A program made the translations under genes and the position numbers. A stretch of DNA of 64,000 bases. Origin: Pseudomonas sp. TNT3. GTDB taxonomy: Bacteria > Pseudomonadota > Gammaproteobacteria > Pseudomonadales > Pseudomonadaceae. Numbering within the stretch: position 1 is the stretch's first letter; every line of letters begins with the position of its first letter. The notes below the pieces were generated by a model. The model did not search any database, was not told where the DNA came from, and saw only the letters and a program-made list of their open reading frames with translations. Positions 1 through 10,847 of the stretch are shown piece after piece. The stretch lies in the NCBI RefSeq assembly GCF_010095445.2, contig NZ_WFGV02000011.1, positions 1-64,000 on the forward strand. The letters run 5' to 3'.

Positions 1-913
<913 letters not shown>

Positions 914-1034
914 TTAGCGTTCTAGTTCTGACAGGTTGGCCTATTGTTAAACACAGACACTGCCCGATACCAAAGATCCCTGCTTATAAAAATAGACTAG
1001 TGAGCAGGATAAAAGGCCACGCGAGGAAGAAGTC

Positions 1035-1937
1035 ATGCACATATTGCTGACCGGCGGTACTGGTTTGATAGGACGTCAGCTCTGCCGACACTGGCTGAGC
1101 GAGGGACATAGCCTGACGGTCTGGAGCCGCGAGCCGGAAAAAGTCGCGAAAATCTGTGGTCCCAAGGTGCGCGGAATTTCCCGATTGGAGGACATCGGCC
1201 AGGAAACGGTAGACGCCATCATCAATCTTGCCGGCGCGCCAATTGCAGATCGTCCATGGACGACCAAGCGCAAGGCGTTGTTGTGGAGCAGCCGGATTAC
1301 GCTGACCGAACACCTGCTGGCCTGGCTCGAGACCCGCGAGCAGAAACCCGACGTGCTGATTTCCGGTTCTGCTGTCGGTTGGTATGGCGATGGGGGCGAA
1401 CGGGAATTGACCGAGGAATCGGCACCGGTCATCGATGATTTCGCCAGTCAGCTGTGCATCGCCTGGGAGGAAACCGCACAGCGGGCCGAGGCCTTGGGGA
1501 TTCGCGTGATCCTGGTCCGCACGGGGTTGGTGCTATCGGCCGATGGCGGCTTTTTGTCGCGCCTGTTGCTGCCATTCAAACTGGCGCTGGGCGGGCCTAT
1601 CGGCAATGGTCGGCAGTGGATGCCGTGGATTCATATCCACGATCAAATCGCCTTGATTGATTTTCTTCTGCATCAGAAAAATGCCAGCGGTCCTTATAAT
1701 GCCTGCGCACCGAAACCGGTGCGCAACAGCGAGTTCGCCAAGACCCTGGGTGCTGTGCTGCATCGTCCCGCGTTCATGCCGATGCCGGCCCTGGCATTGA
1801 AGGTGTGCCTGGGTGAGCTGTCATTGCTGTTGTTGGGCGGCCAAAAGGCCATGCCGGTCCGCTTGCTGGAAGCGGGTTTCACTTTCCGGTTCACTGATTT
1901 GCGCGCGGCTCTGGACGACCTGTCCAGCCGCCTTTGA
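1035..1937 (+). CDS. TIGR01777-family NAD(P)-binding epimerase-like protein
   Basis: This 300-residue protein is an atypical short-chain dehydrogenase of the TIGR01777 (YfcH/SDR39U1) family. The N-terminus has the nucleotide-binding GGTGLIG loop at residues 7-13. The C-terminal 50 residues, including the [11 protein letters not shown] stretch, match the DUF1731 tail of the family. The ATG has a GAGGAAGAAG ribosome-binding region. It lies 13 bases upstream of hemH and is probably cotranscribed with it. The physiological substrate of the family is not established. Confidence 0.9.
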   Translation: MHILLTGGTGLIGRQLCRHWLSEGHSLTVWSREPEKVAKICGPKVRGISRLEDIGQETVDAIINLAGAPIADRPWTTKRKALLWSSRITLTEHLLAWLETREQKPDVLISGSAVGWYGDGGERELTEESAPVIDDFASQLCIAWEETAQRAEALGIRVILVRTGLVLSADGGFLSRLLLPFKLALGGPIGNGRQWMPWIHIHDQIALIDFLLHQKNASGPYNACAPKPVRNSEFAKTLGAVLHRPAFMPMPALALKVCLGELSLLLLGGQKAMPVRLLEAGFTFRFTDLRAALDDLSSRL

Positions 1938-1950
1938 AATAGGACGTTGC

Positions 1951-2976
1951 ATGACCGATCACGCATTGCTTCTGGTCAACCTGGGCTCACCGGCCTCCAC
2001 TTCGGTGGCGGATGTGCGCAGTTACCTCAATCAATTTCTGATGGACCCGTATGTGATCGACCTGCCGTGGCCGGTGCGCCGTTTGCTGGTATCGCTGATT
2101 CTGATCAAGCGGCCGGAGCAGTCGGCCCATGCCTACGCGTCCATCTGGTGGGAGGAGGGCTCGCCGTTGGTGGTGCTCAGCCGTCGCCTGCAACAGGCGA
2201 TGACCCCGCAGTGGACACATGGGCCTGTTGAGCTGGCGATGCGTTACGGCGAGCCGTCGATTGAGACCAAACTGTTGGAGCTCGCCGCTCAAGGCCACAA
2301 ACGCATCACCCTCGCACCGCTTTATCCACAGTTCGCCGACAGCACCGTGACCACGGTGATTGAAGAAGCCAAACGCGTCGTGCGCGAGAAGAAACTCGAC
2401 GTACAGTTCTCGATTCTCCAGCCGTTTTACGATCAGCCGGAATACCTTGATGCGCTGGTCGCCAGTGCCAAGCCGTATCTGGCGCAGGATCACGATCACC
2501 TGCTGCTGAGTTTTCATGGTTTGCCGGAGCGACATCTGACCAAGCTCGACCCCACCGGCCAGCATTGCTTCAAGAATGAAGATTGCTGCAAGAACGCTTC
2601 GCCTGAAGTGTTGGCCACCTGTTATCGCGCGCAATGCCTGCGCAGCGCTGCCGAGTTCGCCAAACGCATGGGGCTGCCGGACGGTAAATGGTCGGTGTCG
2701 TTCCAGTCGCGCCTGGGCCGGGCGAAATGGATCGAACCCTACACCGAAGCCCGTTTGCACGAACTGGCCAAAAGCGGCGTGAAGAAAATACTGGTGATGT
2801 GCCCGGCGTTCGTTGCCGATTGCATCGAGACGCTGGAGGAGATTGGCGATCGCGGGCTGGAGCAATTCCGCGAAGCGGGAGGGGAAGAACTGGTGCTGGT
2901 GCCTTGCCTCAACGATGACCCGCAGTGGGCGCGGGCGTTGACTGCCTTGTGTGAGCGAGCGCCGCTCTCGTTGTAA
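1951..2976 (+). CDS. hemH: Ferrochelatase
   Basis: Ferrochelatase inserts Fe2+ into protoporphyrin IX in the last step of haem synthesis. The 341-residue length is normal for the family. The signature [11 protein letters not shown] carries the metal-binding histidine at residue 189, and [14 protein letters not shown] carries the conserved acidic residue at 293. The reading frame stays open upstream to 1813, but that segment overlaps the epimerase gene. The ATG at 1951, after AGGACG, gives the standard N-terminus [18 protein letters not shown] element follows the stop. Confidence 0.97.
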   Translation: MTDHALLLVNLGSPASTSVADVRSYLNQFLMDPYVIDLPWPVRRLLVSLILIKRPEQSAHAYASIWWEEGSPLVVLSRRLQQAMTPQWTHGPVELAMRYGEPSIETKLLELAAQGHKRITLAPLYPQFADSTVTTVIEEAKRVVREKKLDVQFSILQPFYDQPEYLDALVASAKPYLAQDHDHLLLSFHGLPERHLTKLDPTGQHCFKNEDCCKNASPEVLATCYRAQCLRSAAEFAKRMGLPDGKWSVSFQSRLGRAKWIEPYTEARLHELAKSGVKKILVMCPAFVADCIETLEEIGDRGLEQFREAGGEELVLVPCLNDDPQWARALTALCERAPLSL

Positions 2977-2986
2977 GAACACAAAC

Positions 2987-3119
2987 TGTGGCGAGGGAGC
3001 TCGCTCCCGCTCGGCTGCGAAGCGGTCGTCAATCCTGCAAATACGGTATGTCTATAAATTCGCGGTTGCAGGGGTTGGGGCCGCTTCGCGGCCCAGCGGG
3101 AGCGAGCTCCCTCGCCACA
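2987..3119. repeat. REP-type inverted repeat, GTGGCGAGGGAGCTCGCTCCC family
   Basis: An inverted-repeat pair whose outer arms read TGTGGCGAGGGAGCTCGCTC and its complement, with a second inner pair built on GGCTGCGAAGCGG/CCGCTTCGCGGCC. It fills the space between the convergent hemH and uraA genes. Similar elements occur at 7317-7437 and 18264-18395. It may act as a hairpin barrier at the 3' ends of both genes. Confidence 0.85.
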
Positions 3120-3135
3120 GGGGGTGTGTGCGCTG

Positions 3136-4410
3136 TTAAAGCAGCGGCTCATCCGCCTTCTTGTGCTTCCAGCTGTCATTGCCTGGCAGCAGCAGATTCA
3201 GCGCAATCGCCACCACCGCGCACAGCGCGATGCCTTTGAGGCCGAAGTCGTCCGGGCCTGTCCCGGTACCGACCAGCACACCGCCAATCCCGAACACCAG
3301 GGTCACCGAAACAATCACCAGATTGCGTGCCTCGCCCAGGTCGATCTTGTGGCGAATCAGCGTGTTCATGCCCACCGCCGCAATCGAACCGAACAACAGG
3401 CAGAGAATCCCGCCCATCACCGGCACTGGAATGCTTTGCAGCAGCGCACCGAACTTGCCCACAAACGCCAGGCTGATGGCAAAGATCGCCGCCCAGGTCA
3501 TGATTTTCGGGTTGTAGTTCTTGGTCAGCATCACCGCGCCAGTCACTTCGGCGTAGGTGGTGTTGGGTGGGCCGCCGAACAGACCGGCTGCGGTAGTCGC
3601 AATACCGTCACCAAGCAGGGTGCGATGCAAGCCAGGCTTTTTCAGGTAGTCGCGACCGGTCACGCTGCCGACGGCAATCACACCGCCGATGTGCTCGATC
3701 GCTGGCGCCAGGGCCACCGGAACGATAAACAGAATCGCCTGCCAGTTGAATTCCGGCGCAGTGAAGTGCGGGATGGCGAACCAGGGTGCCGCGGCGATCT
3801 TGGCGGTATCCACTACACCGAAGTAGAAGGCCATGGCGAAACCGACCAGCACGCCGGAAATGATCGGCACCAGGCGGAAAATGCCTTTGCCGAACACCGC
3901 TACGATCAACGTGGTGAGCAATGCCGGCATCGAGATCAGCATCGCCGTCTGGTAATGAATCAGTTCAGAGCCATCGTCAGCTTTGCCCATCGCCATGTTG
4001 GCGGCAATCGGTGCCATGGCCAGGCCGATGGAGATGATCACCGGACCAATCACCACCGGTGGCAGCAGCCGGTCGATGAAACCGGTGCCTTTGATCTTCA
4101 CGGCCAGGCCGAGAAAGGTATAGACGAAGCCTGCCGCCATGACGCCGCCCATGGTCGCCGCGAGCCCGAACTGGCCCTTGGCAAGAATGATCGGGGTGAT
4201 GAAGGCAAAACTCGATGCCAGAAATACCGGTACCTGACGGCCGGTGACGATCTGGAACAGGATCGTCCCCAGCCCTGCGGTAAACAGCGCTACGTTCGGG
4301 TCGAGACCGGTGATCAGCGGCATCAACACCAGGGCGCCGAACGCTACGAACAGCATCTGTGCGCCGGACAACACCGTGCGCCAGAGCGGATCGTTGAACT
4401 CTTCCTGCAT
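3136..4410 (-). CDS. uraA: Uracil:H+ symporter (nucleobase:cation symporter-2)
   Basis: This 424-residue polytopic inner-membrane protein belongs to the NCS2/UraA family and imports uracil for salvage. Seen in the sequence are many hydrophobic segments and the family motifs FASSFAFITP-like (LASSFAFITPIIL) near residue 70 and PPNTTYAEVTGAV around residue 285. An in-frame TTG lies 6 bases upstream, but the ATG at 4410 is better spaced from the AAGGA site. It follows upp by 2 bases, so the two form a uracil salvage operon. Confidence 0.95.
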   Translation of the reverse strand: MQEEFNDPLWRTVLSGAQMLFVAFGALVLMPLITGLDPNVALFTAGLGTILFQIVTGRQVPVFLASSFAFITPIILAKGQFGLAATMGGVMAAGFVYTFLGLAVKIKGTGFIDRLLPPVVIGPVIISIGLAMAPIAANMAMGKADDGSELIHYQTAMLISMPALLTTLIVAVFGKGIFRLVPIISGVLVGFAMAFYFGVVDTAKIAAAPWFAIPHFTAPEFNWQAILFIVPVALAPAIEHIGGVIAVGSVTGRDYLKKPGLHRTLLGDGIATTAAGLFGGPPNTTYAEVTGAVMLTKNYNPKIMTWAAIFAISLAFVGKFGALLQSIPVPVMGGILCLLFGSIAAVGMNTLIRHKIDLGEARNLVIVSVTLVFGIGGVLVGTGTGPDDFGLKGIALCAVVAIALNLLLPGNDSWKHKKADEPLL

Positions 4411-4412
4411 GC

Positions 4413-5051
4413 TCAAGCGTCCTTCTGCTTGGTGCCGAAGATCTTGTCACCCGCATCGCCGAGGCCCGGAATGATGTAACCGTGCTCGTTCAATCGTTCA
4501 TCGATGGACGCGGTGTAAATGGTCACGTCCGGGTGAGCCTTCTCCACGGCGGCAATGCCTTCGGGCGCGGCAACCAGCACCATGGCGCGGATGTCGCGGC
4601 AACCGGCTTTTTTCAGCAGGTCGATGGTGGCAACCATGGAGCTACCGGTGGCGAGCATCGGGTCGATGATCATTGCCAGGCGCTCGTTGATTTCCGGGAC
4701 CAGTTTTTCCAGGTAGGTGTGTGCCTGCAACGTTTCTTCATTGCGGGCCACGCCCACGGCGCTGACTTTGGCGCCCGGGATCAGGCTCAGCACACCTTCA
4801 AGCATGCCGATGCCGGCACGCAGGATCGGCACGACGGTAATTTTCTTGCCGGCGATTTTCTCGACCGACACGGTTCCGCACCAGCCTTCGATATCGTAGG
4901 CTTCCAGCGGCAAGTCTTTGGTGGCTTCATAGGTCAGCAGGGCACCGACTTCCTGAGCGAGCTCACGGAAATTCTTGGTGCTGATGTCTGCGCGGCGCAT
5001 TAGGCCAAGTTTATGACGGATCAGCGGATGGCGGATCTCGAGGATGGGCAT
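4413..5051 (-). CDS. upp: Uracil phosphoribosyltransferase
   Basis: Upp makes UMP from uracil and PRPP. The 212-residue protein begins [16 protein letters not shown], the classic Upp N-terminus, and contains the PRPP-binding loop [10 protein letters not shown]. The frame extends 8 codons further upstream to 5075, but the ATG at 5051 follows a GGAGC site and gives the family length. It is first in the upp-uraA operon and divergent from hpt. Confidence 0.97.
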   Translation of the reverse strand: MPILEIRHPLIRHKLGLMRRADISTKNFRELAQEVGALLTYEATKDLPLEAYDIEGWCGTVSVEKIAGKKITVVPILRAGIGMLEGVLSLIPGAKVSAVGVARNEETLQAHTYLEKLVPEINERLAMIIDPMLATGSSMVATIDLLKKAGCRDIRAMVLVAAPEGIAAVEKAHPDVTIYTASIDERLNEHGYIIPGLGDAGDKIFGTKQKDA

Positions 5052-5213
5052 GGGAAAAGCTCCGGCGGCGGGCAAAAAAAGCGGCCTAGATTAATCTATC
5101 CGAGAGTGTTGTCCTATAGACATAGAGTACGTTAGTCCACAAACGCTTGATCTGGCCGGGCGGGATGCGTACCTTTGCCCGCTTTTCCCGAATAAGTCCC
5201 CCTGGAGAGCGCC

Positions 5214-5771
5214 ATGTCCGCTGATCTCGAGCATATCCGTCAAATCATGCGAGAGGCTGACTGCCTGTACACCGAAGCTGAAGTCGAGGCGGCCATCGCC
5301 CGCGTCGGTGCGCACATCAACGAGCAACTGGCTGACAGCAATCCGGTGGTGTTCTGTGTGATGAACGGCGGCCTGATTTTCGCTGGCAAGCTGCTCACCC
5401 ATCTGCAATTCCCGCTGGAAGCGTCCTACCTGCACGCCACCCGTTATCGCAATGAAACCAGCGGCGGTGACCTTTTCTGGAAAGCCAAGCCGGAAGTTTC
5501 GTTCATCGACCGTGATGTGCTGATCATCGACGATATCCTCGACGAAGGTCACACCCTGGGTGCGATCATCGACTTCTGCAAACATGCCGGCGCACGCAAA
5601 GTGCACACCGCGGTACTGATCGACAAAGACCACGACCGCAAGGCTCGCCCGGACCTGAAAGCCGACTTCGTCGGTCTGCCGTGCATCGACCGTTACATCT
5701 TCGGTTACGGCATGGATTACAAAGGTTACTGGCGCAACGCCAACGGGATTTTTGCCGTTAAAGGAATGTAA
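5214..5771 (+). CDS. hpt: Hypoxanthine-guanine phosphoribosyltransferase
   Basis: A purine salvage enzyme converting hypoxanthine or guanine plus PRPP to IMP or GMP. The 185-residue protein contains the PRPP motif VLIIDDILDEGHTL near residues 102-115 and the C-terminal FGYGMDYKGYWRN base-binding region. The start has a GGAGAG ribosome-binding site. It diverges from upp over a 162-base region and is followed 3 bases later by a cupin gene. Confidence 0.93.
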   Translation: MSADLEHIRQIMREADCLYTEAEVEAAIARVGAHINEQLADSNPVVFCVMNGGLIFAGKLLTHLQFPLEASYLHATRYRNETSGGDLFWKAKPEVSFIDRDVLIIDDILDEGHTLGAIIDFCKHAGARKVHTAVLIDKDHDRKARPDLKADFVGLPCIDRYIFGYGMDYKGYWRNANGIFAVKGM

Positions 5772-5774
5772 TCA

Positions 5775-6248
5775 ATGACCACGCCGAGCTTTCTTGATCA
5801 AACGCTGTTCGCTGAGTTGGCCGAGAAAGCCGCGGCTAATCCCCGTGGGCGTCAACATCACAACTTCCATCAGATGGAAGATGCTTGCCATCGCATGGCC
5901 GTCGGGCTGCAGCCGAGTACCTATATCCCGCCACATCGGCACCTTGGCGAGAACAAGGCCGAAACCTTGCTGGTCCTTAAAGGCCGGCTTGGCGTGTTGA
6001 TCTTTGACGAGTCGGGCGGGGTAGTCAGCAAGCGCATCCTGCAGGCCGGTGGCGATTGTATCGGCGTGGACCTGCCCACTGGCGTGTTCCATGGCCTGGT
6101 GGTGCTGGAAGCCGACAGCCTGATGTTCGAATGCAAGGCCGGTCCTTATCGCCCGGTCGGCGACGGTGAGCTGGCAGATTGGGCGCCGCGCGAAGGCCAG
6201 CCGGGCGTTGCCGAGTATCAGGCCTGGATGCGCGCGCAGTTTGATTGA
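5775..6248 (+). CDS. WbuC-family cupin-fold metalloprotein
   Basis: A 157-residue protein with the cupin pattern PHRHLGENKAETLLVLKGRLGVLIFDE around residues 54-79, whose histidines and glutamate would bind a metal ion, and a second half GVFHGLVVLEADSLMFECKAGPY. This matches the WbuC family. Its ribosome-binding site AAGGA overlaps the end of hpt, so the two genes are cotranscribed. The substrate is unknown. Confidence 0.85.
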   Translation: MTTPSFLDQTLFAELAEKAAANPRGRQHHNFHQMEDACHRMAVGLQPSTYIPPHRHLGENKAETLLVLKGRLGVLIFDESGGVVSKRILQAGGDCIGVDLPTGVFHGLVVLEADSLMFECKAGPYRPVGDGELADWAPREGQPGVAEYQAWMRAQFD

Positions 6249-6270
6249 GCGCCTGACAGCACCAGACTCC

Positions 6271-6405
6271 CTGTAGCAGCTGCCGAAGGCTGCGTCCGGC
6301 GGCGAAGCCGTCGTGAGATCAGGCAGCAGGGTGTGTCAGGAAAAATGTAGATTCAGGATTAACGACGGCTCCGCCGCCGGACGCAGGCTTCGCCAGTTGC
6401 TACAG
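6271..6405. repeat. REP-type inverted repeat, CTGTAGCAGCTGCCGAAGGC family
   Basis: Imperfect inverted repeat with outer arms CTGTAGCAGCTGCCGAAGGC and GCTTCGCCAGTTGCTACAG, and inner arms GGCGGCGAAGCCGTCGT and ACGACGGCTCCGCCGCC. It lies between the cupin gene and the secreted-protein gene. Related copies are at 11540-11609 and 26521-26616. Confidence 0.8.
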
Positions 6406-6445
6406 GTATGCGTTACAGTGCTCGGCTTCATCTCCGGAGCCCGTC

Positions 6446-6931
6446 ATGAGCCTTTTGATTCGCTGCTTCGCCGTACTGATGCTGGCTTTCAGCCTGCCGC
6501 TGGCTGCCGCCCCTGCACCCATGCATGCCCAGTTCCTGCCACCGGATGACCTGAACCTGCGTGACGCCGAACCGGACCTGCAACAGTTGCTGCAGGTTAC
6601 GGAATACTCGGTAGTGGTGGGCAGTCAGCGCCAATCCAACCAGCAACCGATTCCCGTGACGTCACCGTTGATGATCCGCCTCAAGGGCAAGTCCTTGAAC
6701 AAGGGGGCGACCATCAATCAAGTGCTGGTCAACTTCGACGGCGAAAGCAAAAGCCTGAAAAAGCCGATCTATGACGATAAAACCAGGACGCTGACGCTTT
6801 ACTACCCGATGGCACAGTACCGGGTGGTGATCGATCTGCTGCGCAATGACACGGTGTATTGCCAATTCCTCAGCTATGCCAACGGCCATATCTGGGCGGA
6901 TTTGCACACCGGCAGTGTTCGTCCGCGTTGA
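6446..6931 (+). CDS. Secreted hypothetical protein
   Basis: This 161-residue protein starts with a signal peptide: MSLLIRC, then a hydrophobic stretch, then an AAAPAP cleavage region near residue 22. The mature part is soluble and mostly beta-type in character, with no cysteine pair or catalytic motif that I recognise. It is probably periplasmic. A conserved hypothetical gene sits at this place in other pseudomonads. No function is assigned. Confidence 0.75.
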   Translation: MSLLIRCFAVLMLAFSLPLAAAPAPMHAQFLPPDDLNLRDAEPDLQQLLQVTEYSVVVGSQRQSNQQPIPVTSPLMIRLKGKSLNKGATINQVLVNFDGESKSLKKPIYDDKTRTLTLYYPMAQYRVVIDLLRNDTVYCQFLSYANGHIWADLHTGSVRPR

Positions 6932-6994
6932 GTGCGGCGCCAAGGGAGGGGTAAACTGCCCGCCCCGTGAAATGTCTGCGAGCTGGAGTCGGCA

Positions 6995-7282
6995 ATGCGT
7001 AAAGATAAGAAGCAAGTGATTGGTGACGAGATCGGCGATGAGCAGATCAAGTTGTTTCTCGATTTCGAGCCGGTCGACGCCACTTCGCCGTCGCTGCACA
7101 AACTGATCAAAGCCTACCGTGGCCTGCGTATCGATGACTTCGAGCGTTTTCTGACGTTCTTCGTCGAGGCGGGTCATGACCTGGATGGCAAGGACGAGCA
7201 CGGCAATGATTTTGTTGCGGTGATCAAGGATCAGCGCAATGCGGCCGAGTACATTGAGCTGATCGCCAAGGCTCGTGGCTGA
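6995..7282 (+). CDS. PA4642-family small protein
   Basis: A 95-residue acidic cytoplasmic protein. The segment DDFERFLTFFVEAGHDLDGKDEHGNDFVAVIKD resembles a single ankyrin-like helix-turn-helix unit. It matches the conserved small protein found beside mqo in pseudomonads (PA4642 in P. aeruginosa). The start follows a GGAG site. The function is unknown. Confidence 0.8.
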   Translation: MRKDKKQVIGDEIGDEQIKLFLDFEPVDATSPSLHKLIKAYRGLRIDDFERFLTFFVEAGHDLDGKDEHGNDFVAVIKDQRNAAEYIELIAKARG

Positions 7283-7316
7283 TTGTATTCGAAGCGAACG
7301 AATACCTGTGGCGAGG

Positions 7317-7437
7317 GGATTCATCCCCGTTGGGCTGCGAAGCGGCCCCAAAATCTGCTGACACGGTATGTCAGACAAAGCATTCAAAAGTTTTGCGACT
7401 GCTGCGCAGCCGAACGGGGATGAATCCCCTCGCCACA
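7317..7437. repeat. REP-type inverted repeat, GTGGCGAGGGGATTCATCCCC variant
   Basis: Outer arms read TGTGGCGAGGGGATTCATCC and its complement, with inner GGCTGCGAAGCGGCC and CTGCTGCGCAGCC segments. It is the same family as the elements at 2987 and 18264, and lies between the PA4642-like gene and the mqo terminator. Confidence 0.85.
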
Positions 7438-7458
7438 TAAGAGGGTGTCGCCAGGCAT

Positions 7459-7498
7459 AAAAAAACGCCCCGGTCTCATTGAGAACGGGGCGTTTTTT
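7459..7498. terminator. Bidirectional intrinsic terminator
   Basis: A strong hairpin, ACGCCCC plus an inner TCTCA/TGAGA pairing and GGGGCGT, is flanked by an A-run on the left and a T-run on the right. It can end transcription of the upstream small gene and of the convergent mqo gene. Confidence 0.9.
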
Positions 7499-7509
7499 AT
7501 GGGACCGAA

Positions 7510-9018
7510 TCAAGCGTAGCTTTCGGTCTCGCTGCTGGCTTCAACCAGTTCCAGTGCGACGTTGTTCTGCGTGTTGATCTTGCGATACAGCGCAGCGTCG
7601 GTTTCCAGAACCTTTTCCCGGGCCGGGAAGATTTCTGCCAGCTTGGCAGCCCATTCAGTGGATGCCTTGTTCGGGAAGCATTTTTCGATCAGCTCAAGCA
7701 TGATCGAAACCGTCACCGAAGCACCTGGCGAAGCGCCGAGCAGTGCTGCCAGGGAACCGTCCTTGGCCGCGACCAGCTCGGTGCCGAACTGCAGCACGCC
7801 GCCTTTTTTCGGGTCTTTCTTGATGATCTGCACCCGTTGGCCGGCCACTTCCAGGCGCCAGTCTTCGGCTTTCGCTTCAGGGTAGAAACGACGCAGGGAG
7901 TCCAGGCGCTGCTCCATCGACTGCATCACTTCGCTGACCAGGTATTTGGTCAGGTCCATGTTGTTTTTCGCCACCGCCAGCATCGGGCCGATGTTGCCGG
8001 CACGAACCGACATCGGCAGGTCCATGAAGGAGCCGTGCTTGAGGAACTTGGTGGTGAACCCGGCGTAAGGTCCGAACAGCAGGGACTTCTTGCCATCGAC
8101 GACACGGGTGTCCAGGTGCGGCACGGACATCGGTGGCGAACCCACCGCTGCCTGGCTGTACACCTTGGCCTGGTGGTGCTTGACCACTTCCGGGTTGTCG
8201 CAGCGCAGCCACTGGCCACTGATCGGGAAGCCGCCGAAGCCTTTGCTTTCTTCAATGCCCGAAGCCTGCAGCAGCGGCAGTGCTGCGCCGCCTGCGCCGA
8301 GGAAGACGAACTTGGCGTCGACTTCACGGGTGTTACCGCTGTTCACGTCCTTGATGCTGACGGTCCAGCCACCGTTGTTGCGCTTGAGGCCGGTCACTCG
8401 CTTGCAGTACTTGACCTGGGCATCGGGTGCGCTGGTCAGGTGCTTGAGCAATTGATTGGTCAGGGCGCCAAAGTTGACGTCGGTGCCGTTCATCACGCGA
8501 GTGGCCGCGATGACTTCGTCAGCCGGACGGCCTGGCATCATCAGCGGCATCCACTCGGCCATGGTGGCCTTGTCTTCGGTGTATTCCATGTCCGAGAAAG
8601 CGTGGTGCTTGCTCAACACATTGAAGCGTTCCTTGAGGAAGGACACGCCACCGTCACCTTGCACGAAGCTCAGGTGTGGGACCGGGCTGATGAACGATTT
8701 GCACGAGCCGAAGGTGCCTTTTTTGGTCAGGTACGACCAGAACTGCTTCGACACCTCGAACTGGGTGTTGATGTGCACGGCTTTCTTGATGTCGACGGTG
8801 CCGTCGGCGGCCTGCGGCGTGTAGTTCAGCTCGCACAGCCCGGCGTGACCGGTACCGGCGTTGTTCCACGGGTTGGAACTCTCCGCGGCACCGGAATCCA
8901 TCAGCTCGACGACTTCCAGCTTGATCGCGGGGTCGAGTTCTTTGAGCAGTACGGCGAGGGTGGCACTCATGATGCCGGCCCCTACGAGTACTACGTCGAC
9001 TGCTTCGTTATGCGCCAT
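7510..9018 (-). CDS. mqo: Malate:quinone oxidoreductase
   Basis: Mqo is a peripheral membrane FAD enzyme that oxidises malate to oxaloacetate and passes electrons to quinone. The 502-residue length is typical. Visible motifs are the FAD fingerprint [17 protein letters not shown] at residues 12-28, the family segment [20 protein letters not shown] near residue 48, and [14 protein letters not shown] in the middle. The ATG at 9018 follows GGAGA. Pseudomonads often carry two mqo paralogues; the gene next to hpt and hemH corresponds to mqoB of P. aeruginosa. Confidence 0.96.
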   Translation of the reverse strand: MAHNEAVDVVLVGAGIMSATLAVLLKELDPAIKLEVVELMDSGAAESSNPWNNAGTGHAGLCELNYTPQAADGTVDIKKAVHINTQFEVSKQFWSYLTKKGTFGSCKSFISPVPHLSFVQGDGGVSFLKERFNVLSKHHAFSDMEYTEDKATMAEWMPLMMPGRPADEVIAATRVMNGTDVNFGALTNQLLKHLTSAPDAQVKYCKRVTGLKRNNGGWTVSIKDVNSGNTREVDAKFVFLGAGGAALPLLQASGIEESKGFGGFPISGQWLRCDNPEVVKHHQAKVYSQAAVGSPPMSVPHLDTRVVDGKKSLLFGPYAGFTTKFLKHGSFMDLPMSVRAGNIGPMLAVAKNNMDLTKYLVSEVMQSMEQRLDSLRRFYPEAKAEDWRLEVAGQRVQIIKKDPKKGGVLQFGTELVAAKDGSLAALLGASPGASVTVSIMLELIEKCFPNKASTEWAAKLAEIFPAREKVLETDAALYRKINTQNNVALELVEASSETESYA

Positions 9019-9752
9019 TTAACGCGTCTCCAAAATCTGCAGCACCAAATTGTCGGTATGGCTGCCAGGCGTTCCGGGGCGAGTCAGTGATGCCCCTGGT
9101 ACTCATGGCACTGTCGCCATGTCCGAATCTTCGCAATTTATCGCAACTTCGACGGACGCTACCGGCCGGGATAATGAGGTCTATGAACTCATTTCAACGC
9201 GCGACTGGCAATTCGACTTATGGTCGATACATCCGTTTGTGCAACCAAATCCGTAGCGGACAGGCTTCAGGCTCCGGTGTTCGAGGAGTACTCGGTCCTG
9301 TGTCGTTGGGCTGTTTCAGACGCTAATGGTGCATGTTCAGACGCAAAACTATTCATTTGCTCGCCACACTCTTGTGAAGTTGTGAAAACCCGTTTTTTTC
9401 ACGCTCTTTTGAAGACGTGAACCTCAAAAAGGGCTGTCCCAGCCTGGCACTGTGCCCGGATGGATCGCCGTCATGGGTTACATGACCGGCAAAACGGGCA
9501 GACAGCTCAGTGACCGAGCGTAATGACAGCTCTGCAGATTCGCGAAAAGTGGGTTTTTTGCTTGAAGAACAGCAAGCGCCAGCTTCACACGATCTGTGTG
9601 GGCGGCTCTCTGTGGGCGGTATCGAGGGTCAATACAAGCGCATTGACAATGCTGCGGGGCCCGATCAGGAGACGTCCTTATAATCGGGGGGAGATTGTAA
9701 CGAAGAAACGCGGGGAAATGGTCGTCAATAATGACTTTTATTAGGCGTCCGG
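9019..9752. other. Long intergenic region without a convincing gene
   Basis: About 734 bases upstream of mqo. Short open frames exist (for example 9120-9256 on the plus strand), but none has a clear ribosome-binding site or recognisable product. A TTGACA element near 9643 and a TTATAAT element near 9677 are too far apart to pair well. The region may hold the mqo promoter, a small RNA or a decayed gene. Confidence 0.5.
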
Positions 9753-9986
9753 TCAGGTGGTCAACAGTTGTTGGGCCCGTGAGCGAGTCTGGCGCTGGCG
9801 GACCCGGGCACTTGGGGGCAGGGGATGGTGCAGCCAATTGAGGCGGATTTCTTCGATTTCGACCCAGCCGTCACCCATTGGCTGGAGGCTGCACTGCTTG
9901 AATGCCTGGCAATGACCGTTGCGGTCGAGCAGGGCGAAGCAGCGATGCAGCGGACGGGGGGCGAACAGCGAGATGAGGTAGCGCAT
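9753..9986 (-). CDS. Small conserved hypothetical protein (77 aa)
   Basis: The frame stays open far upstream, but the ATG at 9986 follows a good AAGGA site and gives a 77-residue protein beginning MRYLISLFAPRPLHRCFALLD. The middle segment GDGWVEIEEIRLNWLHHPLP and an Arg-rich tail resemble a small hypothetical protein I associate with Pseudomonas genomes. No domain is recognised. The longer upstream extension is rejected because its composition is not protein-like. Confidence 0.65.
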   Translation of the reverse strand: MRYLISLFAPRPLHRCFALLDRNGHCQAFKQCSLQPMGDGWVEIEEIRLNWLHHPLPPSARVRQRQTRSRAQQLLTT

Positions 9987-10186
9987 GGCCAGGTTCCTTG
10001 TTGGGGGACTGATGCGAAGGTTGCCAGTGGGTCGTGACGTGCAAGTGTATGGGCGGTGACAGATCTGTGACATGAACCGCAGTCTGATAGGCGTGTCAGA
10101 TTTATCTGTAATTGTTGCGCTGGTTTGCCCCGGTGGCGCACCGCTATACTGCCGGCCTGTTTGTGCCTGATTCTGGAGAGAAGAGC

Positions 10187-10771
10187 ATGTTGCAACGCTT
10201 GTTGTTCGGTTTGATTGCTGTGACCAGTTTGACCCTCGTCGGCTGCGCCCATAGCCCGCAACAACTGAGCCCGGAGCCGAGGCTGACCACTCAGCTGGCG
10301 CCGGTTGGCCATGGTCAGCAGGTGGTGGTTCGTGTGGTGGATGGTCGTCCGTCGCCAACCCTGGGCACCCGTGGCGGTATGTACCCTGAAACCAGCGCGA
10401 TTACTGTGCAGGGCGCACAGATCCTGCCGAAGTTGCAGGCTCAGGCCGAAGCGGCCGTGCGCCTGCTGGGCTTCACGCCGGTCAGCAACGGCATGAACGC
10501 GCCGCAGTTGACCGTGACGCTGGCCGAACTGAAGTATCAGTCGCCCAAAGAAGGCATGTACGTGACGGAAGCCACTATTGGCGCGACGTTCCGCTCGGAT
10601 GTGCAGAACGGTGGTCGTCGTTACAGCGGTCGTTACGGCGCATCCCTGGATCAGCGTTTCGGTATGGCGCCGAATCAGGAGACCAACACCAAGCTGGTCA
10701 GCGATGTGTTGAGCGATGCGTTGACGCGTCTGTTCAAAGACCCGTCAGTGGGTCAGATTCTCGGCCAGTAA
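10187..10771 (+). CDS. YajG-family lipoprotein
   Basis: This 194-residue protein has a lipoprotein signal peptide with lipobox LVGC ending at Cys20. The mature region carries VVRVVDGRPSPTLGTRGG and a C-terminal DALTRLFKDPSV segment typical of the YajG/DUF799-like outer-membrane lipoproteins. The start at 10187 follows GGAGAGAAG; an upstream frame extension lacks a signal peptide. It ends at a shared terminator, convergent with the next gene. Confidence 0.85.
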   Translation: MLQRLLFGLIAVTSLTLVGCAHSPQQLSPEPRLTTQLAPVGHGQQVVVRVVDGRPSPTLGTRGGMYPETSAITVQGAQILPKLQAQAEAAVRLLGFTPVSNGMNAPQLTVTLAELKYQSPKEGMYVTEATIGATFRSDVQNGGRRYSGRYGASLDQRFGMAPNQETNTKLVSDVLSDALTRLFKDPSVGQILGQ

Positions 10772-10784
10772 ATTTTCGCGAGAC

Positions 10785-10821
10785 GAAAAAACCCGGTGCC
10801 AGAAATGGCCCGGGTTTTTTT
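10785..10821. terminator. Bidirectional intrinsic terminator
   Basis: AAACCCGG and CCGGGTTT arms with an A-run before and a T-run after, lying between two convergent genes (YajG-like and the 68-residue protein). Confidence 0.88.
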
Positions 10822-10847
10822 ATGGCTGATACAGAGTCCTTCTGTGG

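Noticed and set aside
1987..2982. 331-codon open frame on the minus strand across hemH
   Set aside because: It lies fully opposite a clear ferrochelatase gene and its translation has no recognisable family; long antisense frames are common in GC-rich coding DNA.
3124..4479. 451-codon plus-strand open frame across uraA
   Set aside because: Its composition is His/Arg/Gln-rich, typical of the antisense of a membrane-protein gene; uraA on the other strand is certain.
7837..9090. 417-codon plus-strand open frame across mqo
   Set aside because: Antisense shadow of mqo with no start signal and no domain.
9050..9420. Short plus-strand open frames upstream of mqo
   Set aside because: Overlapping frames of 66-79 codons in several phases, none with a good ribosome-binding site or recognisable product.
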